A stretch of 30,514 nt of DNA, from assembly GCA_034434895.1 (NCBI GenBank), contig DAOTYI010000011.1:1-30514 (forward strand). Reading direction: 5' to 3'. The notes under the pieces were generated by a model that was given only the letters and a program-made list of their open reading frames with translations, made no database searches and was not told where the DNA came from. This DNA comes from DAOTXL01 sp034434895 (GTDB lineage Bacteria > Chloroflexota > Anaerolineae > JAAYZQ01). Within the stretch, counting starts at the first letter, position 1. The number at the start of each line of letters is the position of its first letter. Position numbers and translations under genes: made by a program. Shown in pieces: positions 15,098-21,938 of this stretch.

Positions 15098-15475
15098 ATG
15101 AAACCGGTACACCTGGAAGTGATCGCCCCCATGCCGCAAGGACCGGACCTCTGTAGCTCCTGTGAGCTGATCCTGTCCGAGGCCGGCATGGGAAGAGATC
15201 CGGCCGAACGCGCCCTGGCCGAGTATCCGCCGGAATGGCAGGCCGATGTCCGGCGGCTGAGGGAATGGGTCTATGATCTGGCCGGACGCTACGGCGAGCG
15301 GCTGCTCATCCAGGTCATAGACCCGCAATCACCGGCAGGGCTGCTCAAGAGCCTGCGCTACCGGGTGCGGCGCTACCCCACCTTCATCGTCGCAGGAAAA
15401 AAGAAGGTGGTCGGTTGGGAACGGGAGCAGTTGGAAAGAGCGTTGGCCTCGGCGCTGGCAGGTAAAGATGGATAG
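15098..15475 (+). CDS. Thioredoxin-like CSSC protein
   Basis: This 125-residue protein has a CxxC motif at C19-S-S-C22 (GPDLCSSCELIL) and the thioredoxin-fold cis-proline loop at YRVRRYPTFIVAGKKKVVGW (P94). The spacing is shorter than in classical thioredoxin, and the motif is CSSC rather than CGPC. Between them is a helix-rich insertion (DVRRLREWVYDLAGRYGERL). It has no signal peptide and so is probably cytoplasmic. The likely role is thiol-disulfide exchange or metal/metalloid thiol chemistry. It is the first gene of the locus, behind the promoter at 14905 and a folded leader. Its 3' end overlaps the next gene by 8 nt, implying coupling. Confidence 0.75.
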   Translation: MKPVHLEVIAPMPQGPDLCSSCELILSEAGMGRDPAERALAEYPPEWQADVRRLREWVYDLAGRYGERLLIQVIDPQSPAGLLKSLRYRVRRYPTFIVAGKKKVVGWEREQLERALASALAGKDG

Positions 15476-15758
15476 GACGGCCTGGCAGGAAAAAGCACGA
15501 CAGCTCGCCCGCACGCTGGGCGAGATGTTGTACGGCATGACCGTCTACGAGATGGTCCGCGACCTGAAAAAAGAGCGGGGCCTGATCGAACGGCTGTTCA
15601 TCCTGGCCGTGTTCGGCGACGTGTTGGGGGTGCCGATCCTGCCCCCCTACTACGCCCTGCGCCTGCTGCCCTACGTGGTGCCGAACATTCAGGGCTGGCG
15701 TTATAGCCTGCTCCGCGAACGGGACCTGACCGATCTGTGCGATCAGGAGATCACCTGA
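15468..15758 (+). CDS. Small hydrophobic protein A of the ArsA-pair locus
   Basis: I do not recognise this 96-residue protein. It is clearly paralogous to the product of 15830-16102: both share LYGM near residue 20, LFIL..., GD-hydrophobic-LG, the block PILPPYYxLRxLPYVVP and the ending LRERDLTD. An amphipathic N-terminal helix (1-36) is followed by a hydrophobic region (about 40-74) interrupted by PP, which could be one bent membrane segment or a hairpin. A basic, then acidic C-terminus follows. The start ATG overlaps the thioredoxin-like gene by 8 nt. The pairing of two such proteins with two ArsA-type ATPases suggests they are adaptors, receptors or clients of the ATPases. This is inference from context only. 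Confidence 0.75.
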   Translation: MDRTAWQEKARQLARTLGEMLYGMTVYEMVRDLKKERGLIERLFILAVFGDVLGVPILPPYYALRLLPYVVPNIQGWRYSLLRERDLTDLCDQEIT

Positions 15759-15788
15759 GAAAGGCGGAATGGGGAAGGCGGAATGCAC

Positions 15789-15816
15789 AATACCCAATAT
15801 CTAATACCCAAAAGTG
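15789..15816 (+). repeat. Heptanucleotide array (AATACCC type)
   Basis: AATACCC, AATATCT, AATACCC and a weaker AAAAGTG follow each other without gaps in the intergenic space before the ribosome site of the second small protein. The 7-bp period is the same as at 14089 and 16108, although the unit differs. Confidence 0.75.
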
Positions 15817-15829
15817 TGAGGAGATTGAA

Positions 15830-16102
15830 ATGACGGAGGAAGAGCAGAAAAAGCCAGGTTTCCTGGAGACGGCCAAGAGCATCCTGTATGGCATGGCCGG
15901 CCACGATATGAGCCGCTATGCGCTCAAGACGCGGGGCAGCATGGAGCACCTGTTCATACTGATCACGATGGGCGACCTGCTGGGCATCCCCATTTTGCCA
16001 CCCTATTACTCGTTGCGCATTCTGCCCTATGTCGTCCCACAAATTTCCACCTGGAAACGCCGGATGCTCCGCGAGCGGGACCTGACCGACGCCCTGGCGT
16101 GA
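15830..16102 (+). CDS. Small hydrophobic protein B of the ArsA-pair locus
   Basis: This 90-residue protein is the paralogue of the preceding 96-residue protein. It shares SILYGMAG near residue 20, LFILITMGDLLG (41-52), PILPPYYSLRILPYVVP (54-70) and LRERDLTD (80-87). The hydrophobic centre is again followed by W-K-R-R and a charged tail. The start is ATG 15830 with GAGGAG six bases upstream. The 71-bp gap before it holds a heptamer array. It precedes the first ArsA-type gene. Divergence from protein A is considerable outside the core, so the duplication is old and both copies appear maintained. Function unknown; a membrane adaptor or client of the ATPase pair is a guess. Confidence 0.78.
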   Translation: MTEEEQKKPGFLETAKSILYGMAGHDMSRYALKTRGSMEHLFILITMGDLLGIPILPPYYSLRILPYVVPQISTWKRRMLRERDLTDALA

Positions 16103-16107
16103 AAGAG

Positions 16108-16149
16108 GCATCCTGCATCCTGCATCCTGCATCCTGCATCTTGCAATCA
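16108..16149 (+). repeat. Heptanucleotide tandem array (GCATCCT)
   Basis: Four exact GCATCCT units from 16108, then GCATCTT and a decayed GCAATCA, ending six bases before the AAGGAGG ribosome site of the first ArsA-type gene. Seven is not a multiple of three, but the array is outside coding sequence. Confidence 0.92.
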
Positions 16150-16166
16150 TTACCAAGGAGGGAACA

Positions 16167-17141
16167 TTGTCACTACGGAAAATCTTTGAGGAACACCCCG
16201 AACGCCGGTACATCATGTTTGGCGGCAAAGGGGGGCTGGGCAAGACAACCTTTTCAGCCGCAACAGCCTACTGGCTGGCAAAGCAGGGCCACAAAGTGTT
16301 GGTCTTTTCGGTAGACCCGCAGGCATCCCTGTCCGACATTTTCCAGCGGGACATTTTCGGCAAGGGCGCAGTGGAGATTATCCCCAACCTCTACGCCCAG
16401 GAGATTGACGCTGACCAACGGATCAAAGAGTATCAGAACATGATCCGGCGCAAGATCCTGGACATGTACGGCCTGGAGCAGGTCCCGGAGGAGATCGAAA
16501 ACTATATCCAGGCCGCTGCCGCCGAACCGGCCATGGAGGAAAGCGCCATTTTCGACGCCGTGGTGGATATCGTCGTCAGCGCCGAGTACGACTACTATAT
16601 CTACGACCTGGTGCCACTGGGCCACGCCCTCTACTATCTGAGCATGGCCAGCGTCTACGACCAGTGGATTGACAAGATCACCGCCCTGCGCGCCGAGATG
16701 GAGGAATACAGCCAGGTCGCAGCCATCATGCAGCGCAAGAAGGAAACCGAGGAGGATGCCATCCTCCGCGAATTGCAGTATATCAAGGAGCGGATCAACA
16801 AATCGTCCGGCATCCTGACCGACCGCGAGCGGACCGCCTTCTTCTTTGTCGTCATCCCAGAAGAGATGGCGATCCTGGACACCAAAAAGGCGGCTGGCCT
16901 CTTTGCCCGATATGATGTGCCGTTGTCGGGCTATATCGTCAACCGGGTCATTCCCGAAACACTGGCACAGCAACAGATCCCGGACTACCTGCGGCACCGG
17001 CTGGAGATGCAGAAAGGCCATCTGGCGACCATCAAGCGCGAACTGGGCAACGAGGTGCTGGCCTACATCCCGGAAATGGAACGCGACATCACCGGCCTGG
17101 GCATGATCGAAAAGATGGCCTGCGAGATGTTCGGAGGGTAA
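16167..17141 (+). CDS. ArsA/Get3-type ATPase, subunit 1
   Basis: This 324-residue cytoplasmic ATPase has the deviant Walker A GGKGGLGKT (19-27) with signature lysine. Its switch I SVDPQASLSDIF keeps the aspartate (D50) but lacks the usual histidine of DPAH. The switch II region is IYDLVPLGHALYYL (D147): the family normally has DTAPTGHTLR, so TAPT is replaced by LVPL while G-H is kept. The motif EPAMEESAIF (120-129) is shared with subunit 2. The only cysteine is near the C-terminus, so the arsenite-binding cysteines of ArsA and the CxxC of eukaryotic Get3 are absent. The start is TTG 16167, five bases after AAGGAGG. It is followed 5 bp later by an equal-length homologue, suggesting a heterodimer. 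Confidence 0.9.
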   Translation: MSLRKIFEEHPERRYIMFGGKGGLGKTTFSAATAYWLAKQGHKVLVFSVDPQASLSDIFQRDIFGKGAVEIIPNLYAQEIDADQRIKEYQNMIRRKILDMYGLEQVPEEIENYIQAAAAEPAMEESAIFDAVVDIVVSAEYDYYIYDLVPLGHALYYLSMASVYDQWIDKITALRAEMEEYSQVAAIMQRKKETEEDAILRELQYIKERINKSSGILTDRERTAFFFVVIPEEMAILDTKKAAGLFARYDVPLSGYIVNRVIPETLAQQQIPDYLRHRLEMQKGHLATIKRELGNEVLAYIPEMERDITGLGMIEKMACEMFGG

Positions 17142-17146
17142 GGACC

Positions 17147-18121
17147 ATGATCACAAAGAACACCACTCAGTTCCTGGCCGAGCATCCCGGCCTCAAGTAT
17201 GTCTTTTTCGGCGGCAAGGGGGGGGTAGGCAAGACCGTCCTGGCCGGCGCGGCTGCCTTGTGGTTCGCCCGGCAGGGCAAAAAGACACTGCTGGCCTCTA
17301 CCAACCCGGTGCATAGCCTGACCAGCCTGCTGGGCCAGGATGTCTTTGGCCGGCACACACCGGTCGCCGGGGTGCCCAACCTCTTTGCATACGAGATTGA
17401 CACCAAAGACACCATCGAAAAGTCCAAGAGAGAGATCCGGGAAAAGATCGAGTGGTTCCTCAAGTACGCCGACGTCAAGACCAAGGCCGACGAGTTTGTC
17501 GAGTCGGCGACGATGAACCCCGCCTTTGAAGAATCGGCCATGTTCGAGAACATGATTGACCTCATGTTTGAGGACAAATATCAGGTCTATGTCTTTGACA
17601 CAGCCCCGACAGCCAACGCCCGCCGCCTGTTGGGCATGTCCGACGTCTACTCGATGTGGGTCAACAAGATGGTCCAGAGCCGTCAGGAGGCGATGAGCCT
17701 GCGCGAGCTCCTGTCCTACAGCAAGAGGAAAAAAGAAAAAGACCCGCTGATGGAGTATCTCCTCAACCTGCGCACCCGGATGGGCCATGCCAAGGAGCTG
17801 CTGACCGACGCCGAAAAGACAGCCTTCTTTTTCGTCACCCTGCCGGAGGCCCTGCCCATCGCCGTCATCCGCCGCTTTATCAGTTGGTTCGACGAATTCG
17901 GCATCCCGGTCGGCGGCGTGGTGGTCAATATGGTCATTGACAGGAGCAGCCTGACCGACGAAACGCCCGATTTCGTCAAGAACCGGGTAGCGATGCAGGC
18001 CGAATATATGGACGAAATCTGGCGCACCTTCCCTGACGTGCGGGCCGTGCTGCCGCTGTTCGACACGGAGGTCAGGGGGGTGGAGATGCTCAGCCGGACG
18101 GCAGACTACCTCTTTGCCTGA
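17147..18121 (+). CDS. ArsA/Get3-type ATPase, subunit 2 (switch I Asp to Asn)
   Basis: This 324-residue homologue has an intact deviant Walker A, GGKGGVGKT (22-30). Switch I is ASTNPVHSLTSLL: the aspartate of the family motif STDPAHSL is asparagine (N53), while the histidine is kept. In yeast Get3 the matching D57N change abolishes hydrolysis. Switch II is VFDTAPTANARRLL (D151): DTAPT is kept but G-H is lost. These changes complement those of subunit 1. NPAFEESAMF (124-133) matches the shared motif. The protein contains no cysteine, which argues against arsenite binding. The start is ATG 17147 with GGAGG nine bases upstream. A perfect hairpin follows the stop. Confidence 0.9.
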   Translation: MITKNTTQFLAEHPGLKYVFFGGKGGVGKTVLAGAAALWFARQGKKTLLASTNPVHSLTSLLGQDVFGRHTPVAGVPNLFAYEIDTKDTIEKSKREIREKIEWFLKYADVKTKADEFVESATMNPAFEESAMFENMIDLMFEDKYQVYVFDTAPTANARRLLGMSDVYSMWVNKMVQSRQEAMSLRELLSYSKRKKEKDPLMEYLLNLRTRMGHAKELLTDAEKTAFFFVTLPEALPIAVIRRFISWFDEFGIPVGGVVVNMVIDRSSLTDETPDFVKNRVAMQAEYMDEIWRTFPDVRAVLPLFDTEVRGVEMLSRTADYLFA

Positions 18122-18129
18122 AAATCGGA

Positions 18130-18156
18130 GCAGGGGAAGGCAATGCCTTCCCCTGC
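18130..18156. repeat. Perfect 12-bp inverted repeat between ATPase and TPR genes
   Basis: Arms GCAGGGGAAGGC (18130-18141) and GCCTTCCCCTGC (18145-18156) with loop AAT. No T-run follows, so it is more likely a palindromic repeat or mRNA-stabilising hairpin than a terminator. Confidence 0.8.
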
Positions 18157-18181
18157 CCGGAAAACTCTCACAGGGAGCGAG

Positions 18182-18802
18182 ATGGGAAACCTGGATCCCA
18201 CTCTGTTGCTGGTTCTGATCGCCTGCCTGTACATCCTGGTCTTTGGCGGGATGTCGTTCCTGCGCCGTGAGGGGCTGTCGGTGCAGTTTGCCCTGGAGGT
18301 GGTGGCACTCAGCATTCTGCTGATCGGGGGGGCCTGGCTATCGGGCATCGCGCTCAACCCCATCCTCTTTCTGCTCATCCTGTACCTGGTTACCATGCGC
18401 TCCCGGCTGATCGTGGACGTGGCCAACCTGCTGGTCCGCCAGGGACAGCACAAGGCAGCCTTTACGCTTTACCGGTTGGGGCTGGCCTGGTGGCCCGACC
18501 CCTCGTCACGGCTGATCGTGCTGGCCAATCGCGGCGCAGCCGAACTCTACTGCGACCAGGTCGAACCTGCCATCCACACCCTGGAAAGTGTGCTGAAGGA
18601 GGAAAAACAGCCCGGATTGGGCCTCAAGTACGAGGCAGCCTGCCGGTACAATCTGGGGCTGGCCTACGAAGCCCACGGAGAAATGGCCAAGGCTGTGCAG
18701 CAGTTCAACGAGGTGATTGACCTGCTGCCCAGCTCACCTTATGCCCGGGCTGCCCAGGCGGCCCTGAAGCGCCGCAAGAAGGATTCGTCAGGTGGAGGAT
18801 GA
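18182..18802 (+). CDS. Membrane-anchored TPR protein
   Basis: This 206-residue protein has three hydrophobic helices in the first ~75 residues (about 6-24, 33-52 and 54-70). They are followed by a helical-repeat domain with TPR-like units, for example RQGQHKAAFTLYRLGLAWWP, LANRGAAELYCDQVEPAIHTLE and RYNLGLAYEAHGEMAKAVQQ. The C-terminus is basic then Gly/Ser-rich. TPRs mediate protein contacts, so it could be a membrane docking platform for the ArsA-type pair. The start is ATG 18182, preceded by GGGAG; an ATG at 18143 lies in the hairpin and is unlikely. It overlaps the solute-binding gene by 4 nt (ATGA). Confidence 0.8.
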   Translation: MGNLDPTLLLVLIACLYILVFGGMSFLRREGLSVQFALEVVALSILLIGGAWLSGIALNPILFLLILYLVTMRSRLIVDVANLLVRQGQHKAAFTLYRLGLAWWPDPSSRLIVLANRGAAELYCDQVEPAIHTLESVLKEEKQPGLGLKYEAACRYNLGLAYEAHGEMAKAVQQFNEVIDLLPSSPYARAAQAALKRRKKDSSGGG

Positions 18803-20160
18803 ACCGACTCAGGCCAATCCTCCGCAGGTGCCAGGCACCTGGAAAAGTGGCTCAACGCGGGTCTGTGACCCGCGTTTCATTCCCCTCCGGCCTGTTCCTC
18901 CTGATCCTGCTCCTCTGCGGGACCCTCGCCGCCTGCGGACATCCTCCCCTCCCCGCCGACGGCCCAACCCCGACGGTGACCGTCCCGCCCGGCATGCCCG
19001 TCGTCATCACCCTGGCCGGCTGGTTCGACGCGGCCACATTCCCTTTCCTGGACGGGGAGATTGCCGACTTTGAGGCAGCCAACCCCGACATCCGGGTCGG
19101 GATCCTTGAAATGCCCAGGGATGCGACCCAACGCCGGGAGCAGTTTGTTGCCCTCCTGCAACAGGGGGACACCGGCGTTGACATTCTGCTCCTCGACGAT
19201 AGCTGGCTGGCCGGTCTGGTCGCCGGTGGCGGGCTGACCCCCCTCGACCGATATGTCCGTTCCCAGGACCTGTCCCTGGCCGATTTCCTGCCCGCCGCCG
19301 TAGAAGCGAATCGCATCCACGGCCAGTTGATGGCCCTGCCCTGGATTGCCGATGGGGGGTTGCTTTACTTTCGGGCCGACCTGCTGGACAGGTACGGCCA
19401 CACTCCCCCCACCACCTGGGCCGAACTACAACGCCTGGCCCTCGACCTCAAGGCCAGGGAGGGCCTGCCCTCTGGCTATGTGTGGCCGGGGGCAGCCTAT
19501 GAGGGCCTGACCTGTAGCACCCTGGAGTTTGTGTGGGCATCCGGCGGCGATCTGCTGGACAACAGCGGACAGCTCCTCTTTGACATCCCGCCGACACGGT
19601 CTGCCCTGCAACAGATGTCAGACCTGATCGCCTCTGGAGCCTCTCCCCCAGAAGTGACAGGATACCAGGAGGGGAAAACAATGGCCGCCTTTCAGAAGGG
19701 GGAAGCGGCCTTGATGCGCAACCGGGCTTACGCCTGGGCCATCCTCAACGCCCCCGATTCGCCGCTGGCAGGGCGGGTGGGGGTGGCCCCTTTGCCCGCT
19801 TCCTGCCTGATGGGACAGAGCCTGGCCCTGTCGGCCCACAGCCTGCATCCGGAACAGGCTTTGCGCTTCATGGCCTTCCTGGTCGGCCACCAGGCCCAGG
19901 TCCGCCTGGCCCTGCAAACAGGCCAGCCGCCGGCACTGGTAACCGCTTATGAGGATGAGGCCCTGGCCGGCGATCCCTTCTTCGCCCGCCTGCCGTCGGC
20001 CCTGGCCGGCGCCCGACCCCGCCCTCAAACGGCGGCTTACCCCCGGCTCTCGGAGGTGATTTATACCGAGGTGAACCGGATGCTGTCCGGCCAACAGTCG
20101 GCCTCTACCACCGCGGCCAACATTCAGCGGCGCGGAGAGGAAGCAATCCAAAAGCGGTAG
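18799..20160 (+). CDS. Extracellular solute-binding lipoprotein (sugar ABC type)
   Basis: This 453-residue protein resembles family 1 extracellular solute-binding proteins. The signal region FLLILLLCGTLAAC has a lipobox with C46 as the lipidated residue. The mature part has ITLAGWFDAATFPFLDGEIA, DILLLDDSWLAGLV, LMALPWIADGGLLYFRADLL and AFQKGEAALMRNRAYAW, all typical. The ATG at 18799 overlaps the TPR stop, but residues 9-26 are encoded by two palindromic repeats. A GTG at 18865 (in the second hairpin) would give a compact 24-residue signal peptide and is a real alternative. No ABC permease or ATPase lies nearby, so it may serve a remote transporter. Its last ~20 codons are duplicated downstream. 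Confidence 0.88.
   Translation: MNRLRPILRRCQAPGKVAQRGSVTRVSFPSGLFLLILLLCGTLAACGHPPLPADGPTPTVTVPPGMPVVITLAGWFDAATFPFLDGEIADFEAANPDIRVGILEMPRDATQRREQFVALLQQGDTGVDILLLDDSWLAGLVAGGGLTPLDRYVRSQDLSLADFLPAAVEANRIHGQLMALPWIADGGLLYFRADLLDRYGHTPPTTWAELQRLALDLKAREGLPSGYVWPGAAYEGLTCSTLEFVWASGGDLLDNSGQLLFDIPPTRSALQQMSDLIASGASPPEVTGYQEGKTMAAFQKGEAALMRNRAYAWAILNAPDSPLAGRVGVAPLPASCLMGQSLALSAHSLHPEQALRFMAFLVGHQAQVRLALQTGQPPALVTAYEDEALAGDPFFARLPSALAGARPRPQTAAYPRLSEVIYTEVNRMLSGQQSASTTAANIQRRGEEAIQKR
18825..18876. repeat. Two palindromic repeats inside the lipoprotein 5' end
   Basis: CAGGTGCC A GGCACCTG (18825-18841) and AACGCGGGTC TGT GACCCGCGTT (18854-18876) are perfect hairpins. The second belongs to the GGTCTGTGACC family. 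Both lie between the upstream start codon and the signal-peptide core of the solute-binding gene. Confidence 0.85.
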
Positions 20161-20289
20161 GAATGTAGGGCAACTGCGAGCAGTTACCCTACTAGAGGCC
20201 TCTACCACCGCGGCCAACATTCAGCGGCGCGGAGAGGAAGCAATCCAAAAGCGGTAGGAATGTAGGGCAACTGCGAGCAGTTGCCCTAC
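20100..20289. repeat. Tandem duplication of gene 3' end plus palindromic repeat
   Basis: Bases 20101-20192 recur at 20198-20289 with a single mismatch (A20186 versus G20283) and a 97-bp period. The unit contains the last ~20 codons and stop of the solute-binding gene and one GTAGGGCAACTGC hairpin (20165-20192; 20262-20289). A 12-bp palindrome TAGAGGCCTCTA (20193-20204) marks the junction. Confidence 0.95.
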
Positions 20290-21483
20290 GCCGGCGAGGG
20301 CGAGTCCACCACACGCGGCTGCCAGCAGCGAGAAGGGCCAGGCGCTCCCCTGGCGGCGCGCTGTCCGCCCGGCCACACCCTGAGCCGCCCGGCACAGGGC
20401 CTCGTAGACCGGCATGGGGTTGAATTCGGGGTCCACCAGGGCAAAGTAATAGGCTGCCCGGTCGGGGGGGATGTCTCCCACCTGGCGAAAATACCAGATG
20501 TTGACCACCCCCAGCCAGGGCCAATGCTCCCGCGCCCAGGCGATGCCTCGCACGGTATAGTCGGCCTGTTGCTCTGCACTGACCCGTTTCCAGGTCAGCA
20601 GTTCTTCGGGAAAGGAAGCCGGCGCCGCATTCCAGCCATACTCACTGATCCAGATCGGCTTGCGGGCATCGCCATACCTTTCCATAATGGCCCGTTGGAG
20701 CTCCACCCGGCGGAAATTCAGCACGTCAGGGGCCGGCGGGTCTTCAGGCGGACGGTCCAGGCCAAAGGCGTTGGCCGAGAGGATGTCGAAATAGTCGCCC
20801 GCGCCGGCCTGGTACATCTGCTCCAGAAAGACCAGATCGTTGTGATTGCCCCGCATCGAGGCATCCTCCAGGGTGATGGCCAGCGGCGCGCTGAGGACCA
20901 CCACACCCGGATCGGCCTCTTTAGCCCGCCGGTAGGCCACCTCCAGCATCCGGGTATAGGCCACAGCATCCACCCGCCGAAAGCCCCACTCGGCGGTCAG
21001 ATTCGGCTCGTTCCAGATCTGCACATAGCGTACCCGGCCCCGGTAGCGTCGCACAAACTCGTAGACGAAACGGCCATAGTCGTCCAGATCATCGGGTGGG
21101 CTGGCCGGCAGGGGGTTGGATAGCCGCGCCCAGGCCGGAGGCCGGTCCAGCCGGGCGATGATCTGCATCCCATATCGCTCAGCCAGGGCGACGATGCGGT
21201 CATATTTGGCCCAGTCGAACCGACCCCTCTGCGGCTCGATCTCTTCCCACGAAAACTGCTGCCTGATCCAGCCGATGCCGGCGGTCCGGGCCATCTCCAA
21301 CGTCTTTTCCTGCTTCCAGGACTCCACCTCGCGGTCGAGGAAAAAGTTAGCCCCGTACGGGTTGTGCGGGATGGATGTGGCCCGGCTGAGGAACCAGGCC
21401 AGGCCCACCATGACGATACCCACCACCCCCAGGGACAGCAACCCCATCCCCAGCACTGTGCGCCGGCCTAACCGATTCTCCAT
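20221..21483 (-). CDS. Membrane-anchored glycoside hydrolase (clan A, GH39/GH5-like)
   Basis: This 420-residue protein has an N-terminal membrane anchor (about 9-33) and then a TIM-barrel glycosidase. The acid/base is E159 in YVQIWNEPN and the nucleophile is E281 in IWISEYGWN, the pair expected of retaining clan A enzymes. FSWEEIEPQRGRFDWAKYD (78-96) is typical of GH39-like proteins. A second hydrophobic segment lies near the C-terminus (about 384-407). Residues ~399-408 are encoded by a palindromic repeat and 409-420 by the antisense of the duplicated lipoprotein 3' end, so the original stop has been replaced. The start is ATG 21483 with GGGGGA upstream. Polysaccharide substrate unknown; the exosortase genes lie divergently. 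Confidence 0.88.
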   Translation of the reverse strand: MENRLGRRTVLGMGLLSLGVVGIVMVGLAWFLSRATSIPHNPYGANFFLDREVESWKQEKTLEMARTAGIGWIRQQFSWEEIEPQRGRFDWAKYDRIVALAERYGMQIIARLDRPPAWARLSNPLPASPPDDLDDYGRFVYEFVRRYRGRVRYVQIWNEPNLTAEWGFRRVDAVAYTRMLEVAYRRAKEADPGVVVLSAPLAITLEDASMRGNHNDLVFLEQMYQAGAGDYFDILSANAFGLDRPPEDPPAPDVLNFRRVELQRAIMERYGDARKPIWISEYGWNAAPASFPEELLTWKRVSAEQQADYTVRGIAWAREHWPWLGVVNIWYFRQVGDIPPDRAAYYFALVDPEFNPMPVYEALCRAAQGVAGRTARRQGSAWPFSLLAAACGGLALAGVGQLLAVALHSYRFWIASSPRR

Positions 21484-21486
21484 GAT

Positions 21487-21515
21487 TTGACATCCCCCAC
21501 GAAACCGGCTATACT
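21487..21515 (+). promoter_or_regulatory. Sigma-70 promoter toward the exosortase genes
   Basis: TTGACA (21487-21492), a 17-bp spacer and TATACT (21510-21515). It begins four bases upstream of the divergent glycosidase start codon. If used, the mRNA has a ~415-nt leader filled with inverted repeats before the exosortase ATG at 21939. Confidence 0.75.
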
Positions 21516-21551
21516 CTGCTTCGCTGTCATCTCGACCATCCGGGTCTCAAA

Positions 21552-21568
21552 GCCGGTCTGTGACCGGC
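21552..21568. repeat. GGTC-TGT-GACC hairpin repeat, copy 3
   Basis: Arms GCCGGTC and GACCGGC around TGT. Same loop as 7959-7981 and 18854-18876, with a different, internally compensated stem. Confidence 0.8.
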
Positions 21569-21641
21569 ATTCAAATCTGTTGTCTTGGATGGTTCAAGGA
21601 TCGGCGAAAATTGATTGACACTTTTCACACGGGCAGAATGT

Positions 21642-21858
21642 GATAGGACACGGATGACACAGATTTCACGGATCACGGATGATCGAACAGGACTCAGGGA
21701 CGACATGTTCACCACCAAGCCACGAAGGCAAAGATTTCCTGGTCATTCTTTGTGTCTTGGTGCCTTTGTGGTCAGCCTGCCGGGTCAACGGCGTACCTCC
21801 TGTGATCGAAGGCAAAATCGGTGTCCATCCGTCCCATCCGTGCTATCCGTGTCCCATC
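21642..21858. repeat. Nested inverted repeats in the exosortase leader
   Basis: Outer arms GATAGGACACGGAT (21642-21655) and ATCCGTGTCCCATC (21845-21858) differ at one pair. Further CACGGAT/ATCCGTG units lie inside each arm. The inner arms at 21711-21733 (ACCACCAAGCCACGAAGGC and on) and 21748-21772 belong to the family seen at 12401-12525. With the hairpin at 21552, this accounts for most of the 455 bp without genes (21484-21938); nothing coding is seen there. Confidence 0.8.
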
Positions 21859-21938
21859 AGGGGTCAACCTGTTGTGAACCATCCCGTTGTTTTTTTAAAC
21901 GGCTCCAAGACCGCCTGACCGGAGAGAGAACGACGCTG

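Noticed and set aside
14887..15156. 89-residue frame across the ArsA-locus leader
   Set aside because: It begins upstream of the predicted promoter, covers hairpins and runs into the next gene in another frame; no ribosome site or domain.
16167..18121. Arsenite-exporting ArsA ATPase
   Set aside because: No ArsB, ArsR or ArsD nearby and the metalloid-binding cysteines are absent from both proteins.
18130..18156. Hairpin as a terminator splitting the ArsA pair from the TPR gene
   Set aside because: No T-run follows on either strand; it looks like a palindromic repeat.
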